Shown here: piece after piece, positions 8,922 to 21,728 of the stretch
Numbering within the stretch: position 1 is the stretch's first letter
How the letters are laid out: each line of letters begins with the position of its first letter
NCBI RefSeq assembly: GCF_017303055.1
Contig: NZ_JAEKJT010000009.1
Span: forward strand, 148,910-212,909
Source: Halomonas litopenaei
Lineage (GTDB): Bacteria; Pseudomonadota; Gammaproteobacteria; Pseudomonadales; Halomonadaceae
DNA: 64,000 bases
Direction of reading: 5' to 3'
Notes under the pieces: model-generated
Told to the model about the DNA's origin: nothing
The model's input: only the letters and a program-made list of their open reading frames with translations
Databases searched by the model: none
Made by a program: the position numbers and the translations under genes

Positions 8922-10310
8922 TCAGGGCGTCGACTGGCGCGACGTGCGGGTCAGCCGTTCCAGCGCCTCGGTATCGAGCCGTGTGCGGTCGACCTTCAAG
9001 TAAGCCAGCCGTTCTTCCGGCACCACCAATACGTCCTCGACCCCGGCGACGGCGGCGAAGCGTGCCATCAGACTGTCGAGCGTATCGCGTTCGACGTCTT
9101 CGGCCAGGGCCACGACCTCGCTGGACAGGTGACGCGGTGCACGCATGCCGAGCATCAGCAGGAACCAGCCAAGCCCCAACAGAGCCGCTCCGAGAAATAC
9201 CGCCGACAACCCGAACTGCTGGGCCAGAAAGCCCCCCAATACACCGCCGAGGAAAGCGCCCAGGAACTGGCTGGTGGAATAGACACCCATGGCCGTGCCC
9301 TTGGCACCGGCAGGCGCCAGCTTGCTGATCATCGACGGCAGCGTCGCCTCAAGCAGGTTGAAGGCCGTAAAGAAGGCCAACAGCCAGGCGCACAGCGCCG
9401 CCAGGCCGGTGCCCGCCAGGCCGAGGCCCAACAGGCTAAGCGTGATGGTGGCGATAGCGCCGAGGCACATCAGTTTCATCTTGCGTTTCTTCTCGGCCAC
9501 GATGACCAGCGGCACCATGGCCACAAAGGACAGCCCCATCACCAGCAGATAGACCAGCCCATGGTGTGCTTCGACGATCCCGGCATCCACCAGGCGAAAC
9601 GGCACCGCGGTGAAGATGGCCATCAGGATCAGGTGCAGGCTGAAGATCGAGGCGTCCATGCGCCACAGGTCGAGGCGGCCAAGAATACTGGCCAGCTGAC
9701 CACGATCCAGGCCCACGTCTCGGTGACCGCGACGCCGCGGAGCCGGAGGCACCAGCTTCCACAGCACGACCAACCCCAGCAGCGCCAGCAGGGCGGTGAA
9801 GTAGAACACTCCCGCCAGACCAAACCGGCTGGCCACCAGCGGCCCCAGCACCATCGCCACACCGAAGGCCACCCCGATCGACAGGCCGATGGTCGCCATG
9901 GCCGCCGTGCGCACCTGTTCCCGGGTCTGGTCGGCCAGCAATGCCATGATGGCCGCCGCCACCGCACCGCTGCCCTGCAGACTGCGGCCCACGATCATCA
10001 TGGCGATGGAGTCTGCCTGAGCGGCAATCACGCTGCCGATGGCAAACAGCCCCAGGCCAGCGGCGATGACCGGCTTGCGGCCAAGGCGATCCGACAGCAG
10101 TCCAAACGGGATCTGCAGCACGGCCTGGGTCAGCCCGTAGACGCCGAGCGCCAGCCCCACCAGCAGCGGCGTGGCGCCAGCCAGGTGATCAGCATTCAGG
10201 GCAAGCACAGGCAAGACCATGAAGAGTCCCAGCATGCGCGTGGCGTAGAGCCCCGCCAGACCGACGATGGCACGCCGTTCGGAGGCTAACAGAAGTCGGG
10301 CCTTGGACAT
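8922..10310 (-). CDS. MFS transporter, YajR-like, with C-terminal ferredoxin-fold domain
   Basis: Twelve-helix major facilitator (462 residues from the ATG at 10310), probably a proton-coupled drug or metabolite exporter. Motif A is seen as GLLSDRLGRK after helix 2. An additional soluble domain after helix 12 (about residues 385-455) reads VLALAEDVERDT-type and then GVEDVLVVPEERLAYLKVD. This layout matches E. coli YajR, whose YAM domain has the same LPGV/AYLKVD pattern. The longer frame to 10409 adds a low-complexity, homology-free extension and was trimmed. The gene lies head-to-head with uvrA. Confidence 0.82.
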   Translation of the reverse strand: MSKARLLLASERRAIVGLAGLYATRMLGLFMVLPVLALNADHLAGATPLLVGLALGVYGLTQAVLQIPFGLLSDRLGRKPVIAAGLGLFAIGSVIAAQADSIAMMIVGRSLQGSGAVAAAIMALLADQTREQVRTAAMATIGLSIGVAFGVAMVLGPLVASRFGLAGVFYFTALLALLGLVVLWKLVPPAPRRRGHRDVGLDRGQLASILGRLDLWRMDASIFSLHLILMAIFTAVPFRLVDAGIVEAHHGLVYLLVMGLSFVAMVPLVIVAEKKRKMKLMCLGAIATITLSLLGLGLAGTGLAALCAWLLAFFTAFNLLEATLPSMISKLAPAGAKGTAMGVYSTSQFLGAFLGGVLGGFLAQQFGLSAVFLGAALLGLGWFLLMLGMRAPRHLSSEVVALAEDVERDTLDSLMARFAAVAGVEDVLVVPEERLAYLKVDRTRLDTEALERLTRTSRQSTP

Positions 10311-10436
10311 GAAAAAGATACCGGCGTTGAAGACGGGGCCAGGCCCCGGAGATGGACCGCACATTCTAGCGCCTGCGGGCGGTGCAGAAAATGCCGCGCT
10401 CAAGGTCATTTCACAGGCGACTTTTCGACCGCGACT

Positions 10437-10466
10437 TTGCCGGTGGGGAGGCGGGCCACGTATAAT
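10437..10466 (+). promoter_or_regulatory. Sigma70-type promoter of uvrA
   Basis: TTGCCG, an 18-base spacer and a consensus TATAAT, ending 29 bases before the uvrA ATG. No LexA-type CTG-N10-CAG element was seen over it, so SOS control is not evident. Confidence 0.8.
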
Positions 10467-10495
10467 CGGCCTTTTGCCGCGTCCTCGAGGTGGGA

Positions 10496-13366
<2,871 letters not shown>

Positions 13367-13382
13367 GGGCTCGGCCAGGAGC

Positions 13383-13407
13383 CCGCTGCTCACCTGGTGA
13401 GCAGCGG
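13383..13407 (+). terminator. First hairpin after uvrA
   Basis: CCGCTGCTC, loop ACCTGGT, GAGCAGCGG, 16 bases after the uvrA stop. There is no T-run. With the next hairpin it forms a tandem pair. Confidence 0.6.
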
Positions 13408-13417
13408 ATGCTAGACC

Positions 13418-13445
13418 CAAGGGGAAGGCCACGGCCTTCCCCTTG
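13418..13445 (+). terminator. Second hairpin (terminator) after uvrA
   Basis: A 13-bp perfect inverted repeat (CAAGGGGAAGGCC and its complement) around a two-base centre, 51 bases after uvrA. It is likely the main terminator of the transcript. Confidence 0.75.
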
Positions 13446-13634
13446 TCGTATTGGTGCGCGCCCTGGCGGCAGAACACTGGAGGAAGAACATAAGTGCAGC
13501 CCATCCCTACTTCAGTGCTCACCTGCTGGATACCAAGCATCAGCGCCAAGCGGTGTCGTCGCAGCGCTCTCAACGGCAATCTCCGCTATCATCACACGGC
13601 TGTTTATCGGAATCTCGCTACGAAAAGGCTTGCC

Positions 13635-14876
13635 ATGCAGAACAACTTAAAGAGGCCATCAGTCACTGATGGGCATAGCGCGCTCGAGGTGCTGTTCGAC
13701 AAAATGGAGCGACTGCCCGCGCCAACGCCGCCAGAGCTCAACCTGTTTTCAAGTGCAGGGCCAGGACACCATGAGAACCGCCTGTCCGATCTGATGGCAA
13801 TCTTCATGGGTAGTCATGAAGGAGCGCCAACCTGGCTAGCCAAGGCCCTGGTAGCGTGCCTGCTCCATAAGGGCGCCTTCCACGAAGACCTCCAAGATGA
13901 ACTCCTTGTTCGCACAGACTGGGAGAGTATCTCCGTTGAGCGCGAAGTTCCGTCACCTGACATATGGAATGGCAATGACAAACGGCTCGACTTGGTCATC
14001 TTGGGTGAAAGCTTCGTCATAGGCGTCGAGCACAAAGTCTGGGCCTCCGCATCCGACAATCCTTTCCCCTCCTACACCAACTTGATCGACTCCTATCAGC
14101 GGCGCCACCGGGTCCGTTGCGTGCTGAGCCCACTATCCCAACGGACAGATGTCCCTGACGACTGGATCTGCGTCTCTTACGACGAACTTATTACCGTGGC
14201 TCGAGAGCGATTCGGTCAAGAAATTGCCCACCACACCTTTACCAAGTGGCAGGTCTTCTATCAGGAGCTGCTGCAGCACATGCACAACATTGCGCACCAG
14301 GAAAAGGCCATGATCATGGACGACAAGGAACTGACATTTGCCCTTAAACACTTTGCTCAACTCAAGCAGGCGTCAGAGAAATTCCATTTGCTGGAGGCTG
14401 AGCTGCGTCAGCAGTGCATGCGTCATTTGTCTGCGACCCTTGAGGTGGCAGAGTCAGACATCATCAAAACAACGAACAGCTGGAGTGATGGCGAAGAAAA
14501 GGTCCTGCGGTTCTCCTTGGCGCGCTGGGAGGGACAGAACAACCAGGCCTGTCTCGTTTACTACCCCTGCTCTGAGTCTGACGCTGGCGATAGCGAAAGT
14601 ATCGGCTTCTACGTTAGGGGCTACATCGACCGCCAAGCGACATCGGCGGACCTAGACAGTCTTGCCGCGGAATTCACGAGCACTATTCCGGACACCAAGA
14701 GCGATGCCTGGTCGTTCTACCGCGACAAGAAAACGCCAGGCTTTTGGTTTGAAAGCAACCAGCGCTATCTGGCCCTCGATGCCTGGCCACATCCTTATAC
14801 CCGAGAAGGCGCCTTGGAGGCTCTAGGTGATCTCGCACTTTGGATCGATCAGCGCATCAGTGACAGCGCCAGCTGA
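13635..14876 (+). CDS. Stand-alone PD-(D/E)XK nuclease-superfamily protein
   Basis: 413-residue protein of the PD-(D/E)XK nuclease fold, most like the PDDEXK_4 type found in defence-associated and orphan genes. The core is readable: HENRLSDLMAIFM (Glu48 of the first helix), EREV (Glu103), then RLDLVILGESFVIGVEHK. In that last block Asp119 and the Glu132-x-Lys134 pair form the active site. The C-terminal half (about 230-413) matches nothing I recognise. The ATG at 13635 was chosen because the region before it lacks homology. The DNA is lower in GC and has less regular third-position bias than uvrA, so it may have been acquired. It is an isolated gene without a methylase or other partner. Confidence 0.7.
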   Translation: MQNNLKRPSVTDGHSALEVLFDKMERLPAPTPPELNLFSSAGPGHHENRLSDLMAIFMGSHEGAPTWLAKALVACLLHKGAFHEDLQDELLVRTDWESISVEREVPSPDIWNGNDKRLDLVILGESFVIGVEHKVWASASDNPFPSYTNLIDSYQRRHRVRCVLSPLSQRTDVPDDWICVSYDELITVARERFGQEIAHHTFTKWQVFYQELLQHMHNIAHQEKAMIMDDKELTFALKHFAQLKQASEKFHLLEAELRQQCMRHLSATLEVAESDIIKTTNSWSDGEEKVLRFSLARWEGQNNQACLVYYPCSESDAGDSESIGFYVRGYIDRQATSADLDSLAAEFTSTIPDTKSDAWSFYRDKKTPGFWFESNQRYLALDAWPHPYTREGALEALGDLALWIDQRISDSAS

Positions 14877-14914
14877 CTCAAAGACAGCTCGCCGGTCAAC
14901 GACAAGCCCTACGC

Positions 14915-15451
14915 CTACATGTTGCCCTCATGCAGGACACCCTTGAGCGTCAGCGCGCGGCGCGCGGTTTCTTCAAGCACGCATGACGCGGCGACCACAT
15001 TGCGGATGGTGCCGCCCTGGTAGCGGGCGTAGGCATAGCCACACTCGGCGTCGCGAAAGGCGATCCAGGCGCGCTGCACATCCCTGAGCGCTTCCGCGCG
15101 AGAGATACCGAGTTCCGGCCACTCCTGATCCTGCTCGCGCATACTATCCCGCAACTCCAGGTACTGCGCGTTCAACAGATCGTCCCAGACCTCGGTCTCG
15201 GCCTGAAGGCAAGCGACAATCCCCAGGGTCGTGCTACCGCCGTCGCTCTCCTGGCAAAGGTTTGCAGCCTCTGCGATGCAGTTGCCGGCCCCCTCCTGAC
15301 CCATCTGCACAAAGCACTCACGCACGCTGGCAGCGTCGACCGAGAGGGATGATGGCCTGAGCTCTTCCTTCTCATCTAACTGTGCTGCCTGTGTCTGTGG
15401 CCCGACTATGACCGACAACAGCACGAGGAGCGATATTAGCCTCTGCCACAT
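14915..15451 (-). CDS. Secreted LprI-like (DUF1311) protein
   Basis: 178-residue exported protein. A Sec signal (MWQRLISLLVLLSVIVGPQTQAA) is followed by a domain with paired cysteines and the block LLNAQYLELRDSM...QRAWIAFRDAECGYAYARYQGGTIRNVVAASC. This is the hallmark of the DUF1311/LprI family, some members of which inhibit host lysozyme. Start at 15451: AAGGAG lies nine bases upstream, and the open frame beyond it has no signal-like sequence. It is convergent with the nuclease gene, 38 bases apart. Its role here is unknown. Confidence 0.8.
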   Translation of the reverse strand: MWQRLISLLVLLSVIVGPQTQAAQLDEKEELRPSSLSVDAASVRECFVQMGQEGAGNCIAEAANLCQESDGGSTTLGIVACLQAETEVWDDLLNAQYLELRDSMREQDQEWPELGISRAEALRDVQRAWIAFRDAECGYAYARYQGGTIRNVVAASCVLEETARRALTLKGVLHEGNM

Positions 15452-15619
15452 CTGATTAAACTCCTTCCCCGAAACCTTGTGCCTGACTGACATCATAGGG
15501 GAAGCCAGGAGGGCCAGGCATGGCAAGACTCTACCGTCGTCGTCATTGCTCGTTACAGGCATTCATCGTCAGCAGAGTTTTACTTAATAAACAGGCACTT
15601 GTGATAGCGAAGTGCAGAC

Positions 15620-15658
15620 AAAAAAAACCGCCACCCTGAACACTCAGGGTGGCGGTTT
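15620..15658 (-). terminator. Intrinsic terminator of the alpha operon
   Basis: A 15-bp stem (AAACCGCCACCCTGA and its complement, loop of four) followed on the minus strand by eight T, 30 bases after the rplQ stop. It ends the S10-spc-alpha gene series. Confidence 0.95.
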
Positions 15659-15687
15659 CGCGTCGTGTTGAAGCGCTGTCGAAAGGA

Positions 15688-16077
15688 TTACTCCTCGCCG
15701 ACGGCCTCTTCTTCAGCGACGGGACGATCGACCAACTCGACGAAGGCCATCGGGGCGTTGTCGCCGGTGCGGAAGCCGCACTTGAGAATACGGACGTAAC
15801 CGCCCGGACGCTCGACGTAACGCGGACCCAGCTCATTGAAGAGCTTGCCGACTGCTTCTTTGGAGCGAGTACGGCTGAAGGCCAGACGACGGTTAGCGAC
15901 GCTGTCTTCCTTCGCCAGGGTAATGAGCGGCTCGATATGACGACGCAGCTCTTTTGCCTTGGGAAGGGTTGTCTTGATCACTTCGTGCTCGACCAGCGAC
16001 ACGCTCATGTTGCGGAACATGGCCTGGCGGTGCGAGCTGGTACGATTGAGGTGACGACCACTCTTACGATGACGCAT
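15688..16077 (-). CDS. rplQ: 50S ribosomal protein L17
   Basis: Large-subunit protein near the exit-tunnel rim. 129 residues, beginning with the nearly universal [24 protein letters not shown]. It is the last gene of the alpha operon, 39 bases after rpoA, with a strong terminator behind it. The acidic tail [10 protein letters not shown] goes beyond the usual core and is in keeping with an acidic proteome. Confidence 0.98.
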   Translation of the reverse strand: MRHRKSGRHLNRTSSHRQAMFRNMSVSLVEHEVIKTTLPKAKELRRHIEPLITLAKEDSVANRRLAFSRTRSKEAVGKLFNELGPRYVERPGGYVRILKCGFRTGDNAPMAFVELVDRPVAEEEAVGEE

Positions 16078-16116
16078 GGTTGTGATTCCTTACCAAACTG
16101 GGACTCGAGCCGACGC

Positions 16117-17115
16117 TTAGGCGGTGGCCTTGTCGTCCTTCAGGCTAGCCGGCGGCCAATTTTCAAGCCGCATGCCAAGGGACAGACCACGAGCAGCCAA
16201 CACGTCCTTGATCTCGTTCAAGGATTTCTTGCCGAGGTTCGGGGTCTTCAACAGCTCAACTTCAGTACGCTGAATCAGATCACCGATGTAATAGATATTC
16301 TCGGCCTTCAGGCAGTTGGCGCTACGAACGGTCAACTCGAGATCGTCTACGGGGCGCAGCAGGATCGGATCGATGTGATCCTCTTCCTCGACCACTTCCT
16401 GTTCCTTGTCGGCTTCCAGATCGACAAACGCTGCCAGCTGCTCTTGCAGGATGGTCGCGCTGCGACGGATGGCCTCTTCCGGATCCAGGGTGCCGTCGGT
16501 TTCCAGGTTGATGATCAGCTTATCGAGGTCGGTACGCTGTTCAACACGAGCGGCTTCGACGCTGTAGGAAACGCGGCGCACGGGGCTGAAGGTCGCATCC
16601 AGCTGCAGACGGCCGATGGCGCGTGTTTCGTCGTCGGCTTCGCTGCGGACATCCGCAGGCTCATAGCCGCGACCACGGGCCACCTTGAGCTGCATCTTGA
16701 GCTCGGCGCCTTCATTGACGTGGGCGATGACGTGCTCGGGGTTGACCACTTCGACGTCGTGATCGACGGCGATGTCACCAGCGGTGACGACGGCCGGGCC
16801 CTGCTTGTTCAGCGAGAGCATCGCCTCGTCGCGGCTGTGCATCTTGATCGCCACGTCTTTGAGGTTCAGGAGGATTTCGATGACATCTTCCTGGACGCCC
16901 TCGATCGCGCTGTACTCATGGTCGACGCCTGCGATCTCGGTTTCCACCACGGCACAGCCGGGCATGGACGAGAGCAGGATACGACGCAGAGCATTGCCCA
17001 GCGTGTGGCCGAAGCCACGCTCGAACGGCTCGAGCACGATCTTTGCGTGGTGTGCGCTGATCTCTTCGACCTTGATGTCGCGAGGACGGAGAAACTCTGT
17101 CACTGAACGCTGCAT
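16117..17115 (-). CDS. rpoA: RNA polymerase alpha subunit
   Basis: Scaffold for RNA polymerase assembly; its C-terminal domain contacts UP elements and activators. 332 residues. The N-terminal dimerisation domain (to about 235) contains [21 protein letters not shown]. An acidic linker ([13 protein letters not shown]) follows. The C-terminal domain has the DNA-contact helix [18 protein letters not shown] and ends [10 protein letters not shown]. Position 80 bases after rpsD in the alpha operon is standard. Confidence 0.98.
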   Translation of the reverse strand: MQRSVTEFLRPRDIKVEEISAHHAKIVLEPFERGFGHTLGNALRRILLSSMPGCAVVETEIAGVDHEYSAIEGVQEDVIEILLNLKDVAIKMHSRDEAMLSLNKQGPAVVTAGDIAVDHDVEVVNPEHVIAHVNEGAELKMQLKVARGRGYEPADVRSEADDETRAIGRLQLDATFSPVRRVSYSVEAARVEQRTDLDKLIINLETDGTLDPEEAIRRSATILQEQLAAFVDLEADKEQEVVEEEDHIDPILLRPVDDLELTVRSANCLKAENIYYIGDLIQRTEVELLKTPNLGKKSLNEIKDVLAARGLSLGMRLENWPPASLKDDKATA

Positions 17116-17195
17116 ATGAACACCTTTCAGGCTGCCAAACGAATACTCGGTAATGATCGCCGCCCTCCCGAGGGAGGGCGGCGCGGACTGGCCGT

Positions 17196-17816
17196 TTACT
17201 TCGAGTACAGCTCGACGATCAGTTGCTCGTTGATGTCGGCAGTCAGGTCACCGCGCTCGGGCAGGGCCTTGAAGGTGCCTTCCATCTTCTTGGCGTCGAG
17301 TTCGATCCAGGCCACATCGCCACGGTTGGCAGCGATGGTCAGGGCGTTTTGGATACGCGCCTGCTGCTTGGCCTTTTCACGAACGGATACCACGTCGCCG
17401 GGCTTGACCTGGTAGGAGGCCACGTTGACGGTCTTGCCGTTAACGGCAATCGCCTTGTGGCTCACCAGCTGACGAGCCTCGGAGCGAGTGGCGCCAAAGC
17501 CCATGCGGTAGACGACGTTGTCCAGTCGGGACTCAAGCAGCTGCAGCAACAACTCACCGGTCGCACCCTTCAGACGGGCGGCTTCCTTGTAGTAGTTGCG
17601 GAACTGCTTTTCGAGTACGCCATACATGCGACGTACTTTCTGCTTCTCGCGAAGCTGCAAGCCGTAGTCGGAAAGACGCTGACGGCGCTGGCCGTGCACA
17701 CCCGGAATCTGCTCGGATTTGCACTTTTTCTCGAAGGGAGTGACACCGCTCTTGAGGAAGAGGTCGGTACCTTCCCGGCGAGACAGTTTGCACTTAGGTC
17801 CAATGTAACGAGCCAT
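17196..17816 (-). CDS. rpsD: 30S ribosomal protein S4
   Basis: Primary 16S rRNA-binding protein and, in E. coli, translational repressor of the alpha operon. 206 residues starting [20 protein letters not shown], with the S4 RNA-binding domain [30 protein letters not shown]. It lies 12 bases after rpsK. A candidate S4 target lies upstream of rpsM. Confidence 0.98.
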   Translation of the reverse strand: MARYIGPKCKLSRREGTDLFLKSGVTPFEKKCKSEQIPGVHGQRRQRLSDYGLQLREKQKVRRMYGVLEKQFRNYYKEAARLKGATGELLLQLLESRLDNVVYRMGFGATRSEARQLVSHKAIAVNGKTVNVASYQVKPGDVVSVREKAKQQARIQNALTIAANRGDVAWIELDAKKMEGTFKALPERGDLTADINEQLIVELYSK

Positions 17817-17828
17817 GAATCTGTCTCC

Positions 17829-18215
17829 TTAAACGCGGCGTTTCTTCGGCGGACGGCAGCCATTGTGGGGAATGGGCGTCGCGTCGGTGATGCTTTGCAC
17901 GCGGAAGCCGGCGGCGTTGAGCGCGCGCACGGCGGATTCACGGCCAGGACCGGGGCCCTTGACCAGCACGTCGACGTTTTTCACACCATACTCGGCTGCA
18001 GCGGTCGCTGCACGCTCGCTTGCTACTTGAGCAGCGAACGGGGTGCTCTTGCGAGAACCACGAAAACCCGAACCACCGGCTGTCGCCCAGGAAAGAGCGT
18101 TGCCCTGGCGGTCTGTGATCGTAATGATCGTGTTGTTAAAAGAGGCGTGGATATGCGCAACCGCATCCACTACCTGCTTTTTAACCTTTTTACGGTTGCT
18201 ACGCGGGTTAGCCAT
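17829..18215 (-). CDS. rpsK: 30S ribosomal protein S11
   Basis: Platform protein of the small subunit. 128 residues with the characteristic [39 protein letters not shown]-terminus (split here by function: AAG motif, then the basic tail). It lies between rpsM and rpsD in the conserved order. Confidence 0.98.
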   Translation of the reverse strand: MANPRSNRKKVKKQVVDAVAHIHASFNNTIITITDRQGNALSWATAGGSGFRGSRKSTPFAAQVASERAATAAAEYGVKNVDVLVKGPGPGRESAVRALNAAGFRVQSITDATPIPHNGCRPPKKRRV

Positions 18216-18254
18216 GTTGATGTCAATTCCTGTCTTTACGCCAGAACGTGCGTG

Positions 18255-18611
18255 TTATTTGCGGATCGGCTTACGCGGTCCCTTACGGGTACGCGCGTTA
18301 GTCTTGGTGCGCTGACCGCGCATCGGAAGACTACGACGATGACGCAGACCACGATAGCAACCCAGGTCCATGAGACGCTTGATGTTCAGCGTCACATCAC
18401 GACGAAGGTCGCCTTCAACGGTATACTTGCCGACTTCACTACGCAGGTTGTCGATCTCTTCAGATGACAGGTCCTGGATTTTGGTGGTCGGCGCGATGCC
18501 GGTCGCTTCACAGATTTCCTGTGCGCGAGTGCGGCCAATCCCGAAGATGTAGGTCAGCGAGATCGCCGCATGCTTGTTGTCCGGGATATTGACGCCTGCA
18601 ATACGGGCCAT
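18255..18611 (-). CDS. rpsM: 30S ribosomal protein S13
   Basis: Head protein of the 30S subunit that bridges to the large subunit. 118 residues: start [20 protein letters not shown], the helix-two-turn-helix [24 protein letters not shown], and the C-terminal [17 protein letters not shown]. It is the first gene of the alpha operon, preceded by a 122-base structured spacer. Confidence 0.98.
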   Translation of the reverse strand: MARIAGVNIPDNKHAAISLTYIFGIGRTRAQEICEATGIAPTTKIQDLSSEEIDNLRSEVGKYTVEGDLRRDVTLNIKRLMDLGCYRGLRHRRSLPMRGQRTKTNARTRKGPRKPIRK

Positions 18612-18733
18612 CAGCTTACTCCGAAATTTGAGCGGCTTGCTCGGTTAATCAACTACAAAAGGCGCAATAGCATACCCCCTTCCCATCAAAAGGGCAAGGG
18701 GTATGCCAGCACCCGGTTCAATTCAGCCCAGGA
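18612..18733 (-). promoter_or_regulatory. Candidate S4-type leader of the alpha operon
   Basis: The spacer between rpmJ and rpsM contains a long hairpin at 18670-18706 (arms with GCATACCCC and GGGGTATGC, loop rich in A/T). In E. coli, S4 binds a pseudoknot at this place and represses rpsM translation. The position and a strong stem are seen; S4 binding is inferred. It might also contain an internal promoter. Confidence 0.5.
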
Positions 18734-18847
18734 TCAACCCTGGCGCTGCTTGTGCCGCGGCTCGCTGCAGATGACGCGCACGGCGCCATTGCGACGAATG
18801 ATCTTGCAATTGCGGCACATTTTCTTGACGGAAGCTCGAACTTTCAT
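18734..18847 (-). CDS. rpmJ: 50S ribosomal protein L36, zinc-binding type
   Basis: Only 37 residues: [20 protein letters not shown] followed by a segment ending RHKQRQG. The zinc ribbon ligands Cys11, Cys14, Cys27 and His32 are all present, so this is the zinc-containing (C+) form. It lies 50 bases after secY, its usual place at the end of the spc operon. Confidence 0.97.
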   Translation of the reverse strand: MKVRASVKKMCRNCKIIRRNGAVRVICSEPRHKQRQG

Positions 18848-18897
18848 CGTTCTCTCCAATATCGGCTTGCGGCGTGCCAAATCGGCCTGCGGCGCGT

Positions 18898-20229
18898 TTA
18901 GCGCATGATGCCGCCGCTACCGTAGCCTTTCAGGTTGGACTTCTTCATCACCGACTCATACTGGTGCGACATGAGGTGCGACTGCACCTGGGCCATGAAG
19001 TCCATGATGACCACGACCACGATCAGAAGCGAGGTACCGCCAAAGAAGAACGGCACGTTCCACGCTACGATCAGGAACTGGGGCATCAGGGAAACCGCAG
19101 TGATGTAGAGAGCGCCGAACAAAGTCAGACGAGTCATGACCTTGTCGACATAACGAGCGGTTTGCTCGCCAGGACGAATCCCCGGCAGGAAAGCACCCGA
19201 CTTCTTGAGGTTGTCGGCTACGTCCTTGGGGTTGAAGACCAGCGCTGTGTAAAAGAAGCAGAAGAATACCACCGCCGCCGCGAAAAGCAAGATATACAGG
19301 GGCTGACCAGGGGCCAACGCCTGGGACGCGCGCTGCAACCACTCCATGCCATCACCGGCACCTACCCACTGACCGAGGGAGGCCGGGAACAGCAGGATAC
19401 TCGAGGCAAAGATGGCCGGAATAACGCCCGCCATGTTGACCTTGAGCGGAAGGTAGCTGCTCTGTCCTGCGTACATCTTGTTGCCGACCTGGCGGCGCGG
19501 GTAGTTCACCGTAATCCGGCGCTGACCGCGTTCGATGAACACGACAAACGCCACGGTGGCGATACCCAGAAGGCTCAACGCCAACAGCGGCAACACATTC
19601 CACGCGCCCTCGTTGCGGGCAAGCTCGAAGGCTTGCGCCACAGCGCCAGGCAGGCCGGCGACGATACCCGCGAAGATCAGCAACGAGATACCGTTGCCAA
19701 TACCCTTCTCGGTAATCTGCTCACCCAGCCACATCAGGAACACCGCGCCACACACGAAGGTGATGATCGCGGTGAAATAGAAGCTGAGATCGGCCGTGTA
19801 GGCAATGCCTTGGCTGGCCAGGCCCACCGACATACCGGTGGCCTGAACCAGGGCCAGCACCACCGTGCCGTAGCGCGTGTACTGGCTGATCTTGCGGCGG
19901 CCGCCCTCGCCTTCCTTCTTCAACTGCTCAAGGTGAGGCGAGACGGCAGTCAGGAGCTGCATGATGATCGACGCCGAGATGTACGGCATGATGCCGAGGG
20001 CGAGGATACTCATGCGCTCCAGGGCACCGCCCGAGAACATGTTGAACATGCCCAGGATGGTGCCCTGCTGCTCCCTGAACAAGGCAGCAAGCTGGTCAGG
20101 ATTGATACCGGGAACGGGGATGTGGGCACCGATACGGTAGACCACGATGGCGAGGAGCACGAAGCGCAGACGCGCCCACAGTTCACTCAGACCGCTGCCC
20201 ATCGCCGGCATGTTTCCTGACTTGGCCAT
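18898..20229 (-). CDS. secY: Protein translocase subunit SecY
   Basis: Channel-forming subunit of the SecYEG translocon in the inner membrane. 443 residues with ten transmembrane segments, the plug/lateral-gate start [25 protein letters not shown], and the ribosome/SecA-binding cytoplasmic loop [18 protein letters not shown]. Its ATG directly abuts the rplO stop codon (TAAATG), which points to coupled translation. Confidence 0.98.
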   Translation of the reverse strand: MAKSGNMPAMGSGLSELWARLRFVLLAIVVYRIGAHIPVPGINPDQLAALFREQQGTILGMFNMFSGGALERMSILALGIMPYISASIIMQLLTAVSPHLEQLKKEGEGGRRKISQYTRYGTVVLALVQATGMSVGLASQGIAYTADLSFYFTAIITFVCGAVFLMWLGEQITEKGIGNGISLLIFAGIVAGLPGAVAQAFELARNEGAWNVLPLLALSLLGIATVAFVVFIERGQRRITVNYPRRQVGNKMYAGQSSYLPLKVNMAGVIPAIFASSILLFPASLGQWVGAGDGMEWLQRASQALAPGQPLYILLFAAAVVFFCFFYTALVFNPKDVADNLKKSGAFLPGIRPGEQTARYVDKVMTRLTLFGALYITAVSLMPQFLIVAWNVPFFFGGTSLLIVVVVIMDFMAQVQSHLMSHQYESVMKKSNLKGYGSGGIMR

Positions 20230-20664
20230 TTAGTCCTCTACCTTGCCACCGGCGGCTTCGATCGCTGCGCGGGCACCTTTGGTGACCCGCAGACCGCGAA
20301 CGGTAACCGCCTTGTTCAGATCGCCGGAAAGGATCACTTTCGCATGCTGCGTAGCGTCCTTCAGCACATTGGCTTCCTTGAGGCTTTCCAGAGTGACTTC
20401 GTCACCCGCGACCTTGGCCAGTTCGGCCAGGCGGACTTCCTCGGAAACCAGTGATTTGGCGGAGGTGAAGCCAAACTTCGGCAGACGACGCTGCAGGGGC
20501 ATCTGACCGCCCTCGAAGCCGGGCTTGACGCTGCCACCGCTGCGCGACTTCTGGCCCTTGTGGCCACGGCCGCCGGTCTTGCCCAGACCGGAGCCGATGC
20601 CACGACCGACGCGCTTTTCAGCGTGCTTGGAGCCCGGTGCCGGGCTCAGGCTGTTAAGTTTCAT
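20230..20664 (-). CDS. rplO: 50S ribosomal protein L15
   Basis: 144 residues. The glycine/arginine-rich N-terminus ([26 protein letters not shown]) and the [20 protein letters not shown] segment are diagnostic. It is the last spc r-protein before secY, three bases after rpmD. Confidence 0.98.
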   Translation of the reverse strand: MKLNSLSPAPGSKHAEKRVGRGIGSGLGKTGGRGHKGQKSRSGGSVKPGFEGGQMPLQRRLPKFGFTSAKSLVSEEVRLAELAKVAGDEVTLESLKEANVLKDATQHAKVILSGDLNKAVTVRGLRVTKGARAAIEAAGGKVED

Positions 20665-20667
20665 GGA

Positions 20668-20850
20668 TTACTCTCCCTCAACACGCACAAGGTAGTTGAC
20701 CTTGTGGATCATGCCGCGGACGGCAGGGGTGTCTTCCAGTTCAACCGTGTGACCGATGCGGCGCAGGCCGAGGCCCTTCATGGTGGCCTTGTGCTTGGCC
20801 AACGTGCCGATGGTGCTGCGGGTCTGGGTAACCTTGATCGTAGCTGCCAT
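20668..20850 (-). CDS. rpmD: 50S ribosomal protein L30
   Basis: 60 residues, short bacterial form: [20 protein letters not shown] then [20 protein letters not shown]. It lies between rpsE and rplO as in E. coli. Confidence 0.97.
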   Translation of the reverse strand: MAATIKVTQTRSTIGTLAKHKATMKGLGLRRIGHTVELEDTPAVRGMIHKVNYLVRVEGE

Positions 20851-20856
20851 GGTCTA

Positions 20857-21357
20857 TTACCCCGTGATCGCTTCGACTGAGAGACCGCGCTTGGCGGCCA
20901 CGTCTTCCGGCGACTGCATGGAAGCCAGGCCATTCACGGTCGCGCGGACCACGTTCACCGGATTGGTGGAGCCATAGCACTTGGCCAGGACGTTGTGCAC
21001 GCCGGCCAGTTCCAGCACGGAGCGCATGGCGCCGCCGGCGATGATACCAGTACCGTCGGAAGCCGGCTGCATGTACACCTTGGAGGCGCCATGACGAGCC
21101 TTGACCGGATACTGGAGTGTGCCGCCGACCAGGTTCACCTTGACCATGTTGCGACGCGCCTGGTCCATCGCCTTCTGAATCGCGACCGGCACTTCACGCG
21201 CCTTGCCACGACCGAAGCCAACACGACCGTTTCCGTCACCGACGACAGTCAGAGCGGTGAAGCCGAAAATACGGCCACCCTTGACCACCTTGGCGACACG
21301 GTTGACCTGCACGAGCTTTTCTTGCAGATCGCCGTTTTGCTGTTCGTTCTTCGCCAT
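20857..21357 (-). CDS. rpsE: 30S ribosomal protein S5
   Basis: Decoding-fidelity protein. 166 residues with the S5 double-stranded RNA-binding motif [21 protein letters not shown] and [18 protein letters not shown], followed by the C-terminal domain [24 protein letters not shown]. It lies 11 bases after rplR. Confidence 0.98.
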   Translation of the reverse strand: MAKNEQQNGDLQEKLVQVNRVAKVVKGGRIFGFTALTVVGDGNGRVGFGRGKAREVPVAIQKAMDQARRNMVKVNLVGGTLQYPVKARHGASKVYMQPASDGTGIIAGGAMRSVLELAGVHNVLAKCYGSTNPVNVVRATVNGLASMQSPEDVAAKRGLSVEAITG

Positions 21358-21368
21358 CGTAAAACCCT

Positions 21369-21719
21369 TTAGAATTCCAGGCCGCCTTCACGAGCGGCGT
21401 CGGCCAGGGCCTTCACACGACCGTGGTACTTGAAGCCAGCGCGGTCGAAGGCCACCTGGGTGATGCCCGCTTCCTTGGCGCGCTCAGCGATCAGCGCACC
21501 AACTTTGGCTGCGGCGTCTGCGTTGCCGGTTGCACCTTCGCGCAGGCTCTTGTCCAGCGTGGAAGCGCTGGCCAGGACCTTGCCACCATCCGGCGAGATA
21601 ATCTGCGCGTAGATGTGACGCGGGGTACGGTTGACGCACAGGCGAGACACGCCCAGCTCGCGGATCTTGGCGCGAGCGCGGCGGGCACGACGGAGACGAG
21701 ATTCTTTCTTCGCGTTCAT
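21369..21719 (-). CDS. rplR: 50S ribosomal protein L18
   Basis: 5S rRNA-binding protein, 116 residues. The Arg-rich start ([18 protein letters not shown]) and the C-terminal [28 protein letters not shown] are typical. It lies nine bases after rplF. Confidence 0.98.
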   Translation of the reverse strand: MNAKKESRLRRARRARAKIRELGVSRLCVNRTPRHIYAQIISPDGGKVLASASTLDKSLREGATGNADAAAKVGALIAERAKEAGITQVAFDRAGFKYHGRVKALADAAREGGLEF

Positions 21720-21728
21720 AACCCTGCC

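Noticed and set aside
10410..10495. LexA box at uvrA
   Set aside because: No CTG-N10-CAG with the AT-rich core could be found over the promoter, so SOS control is not annotated.
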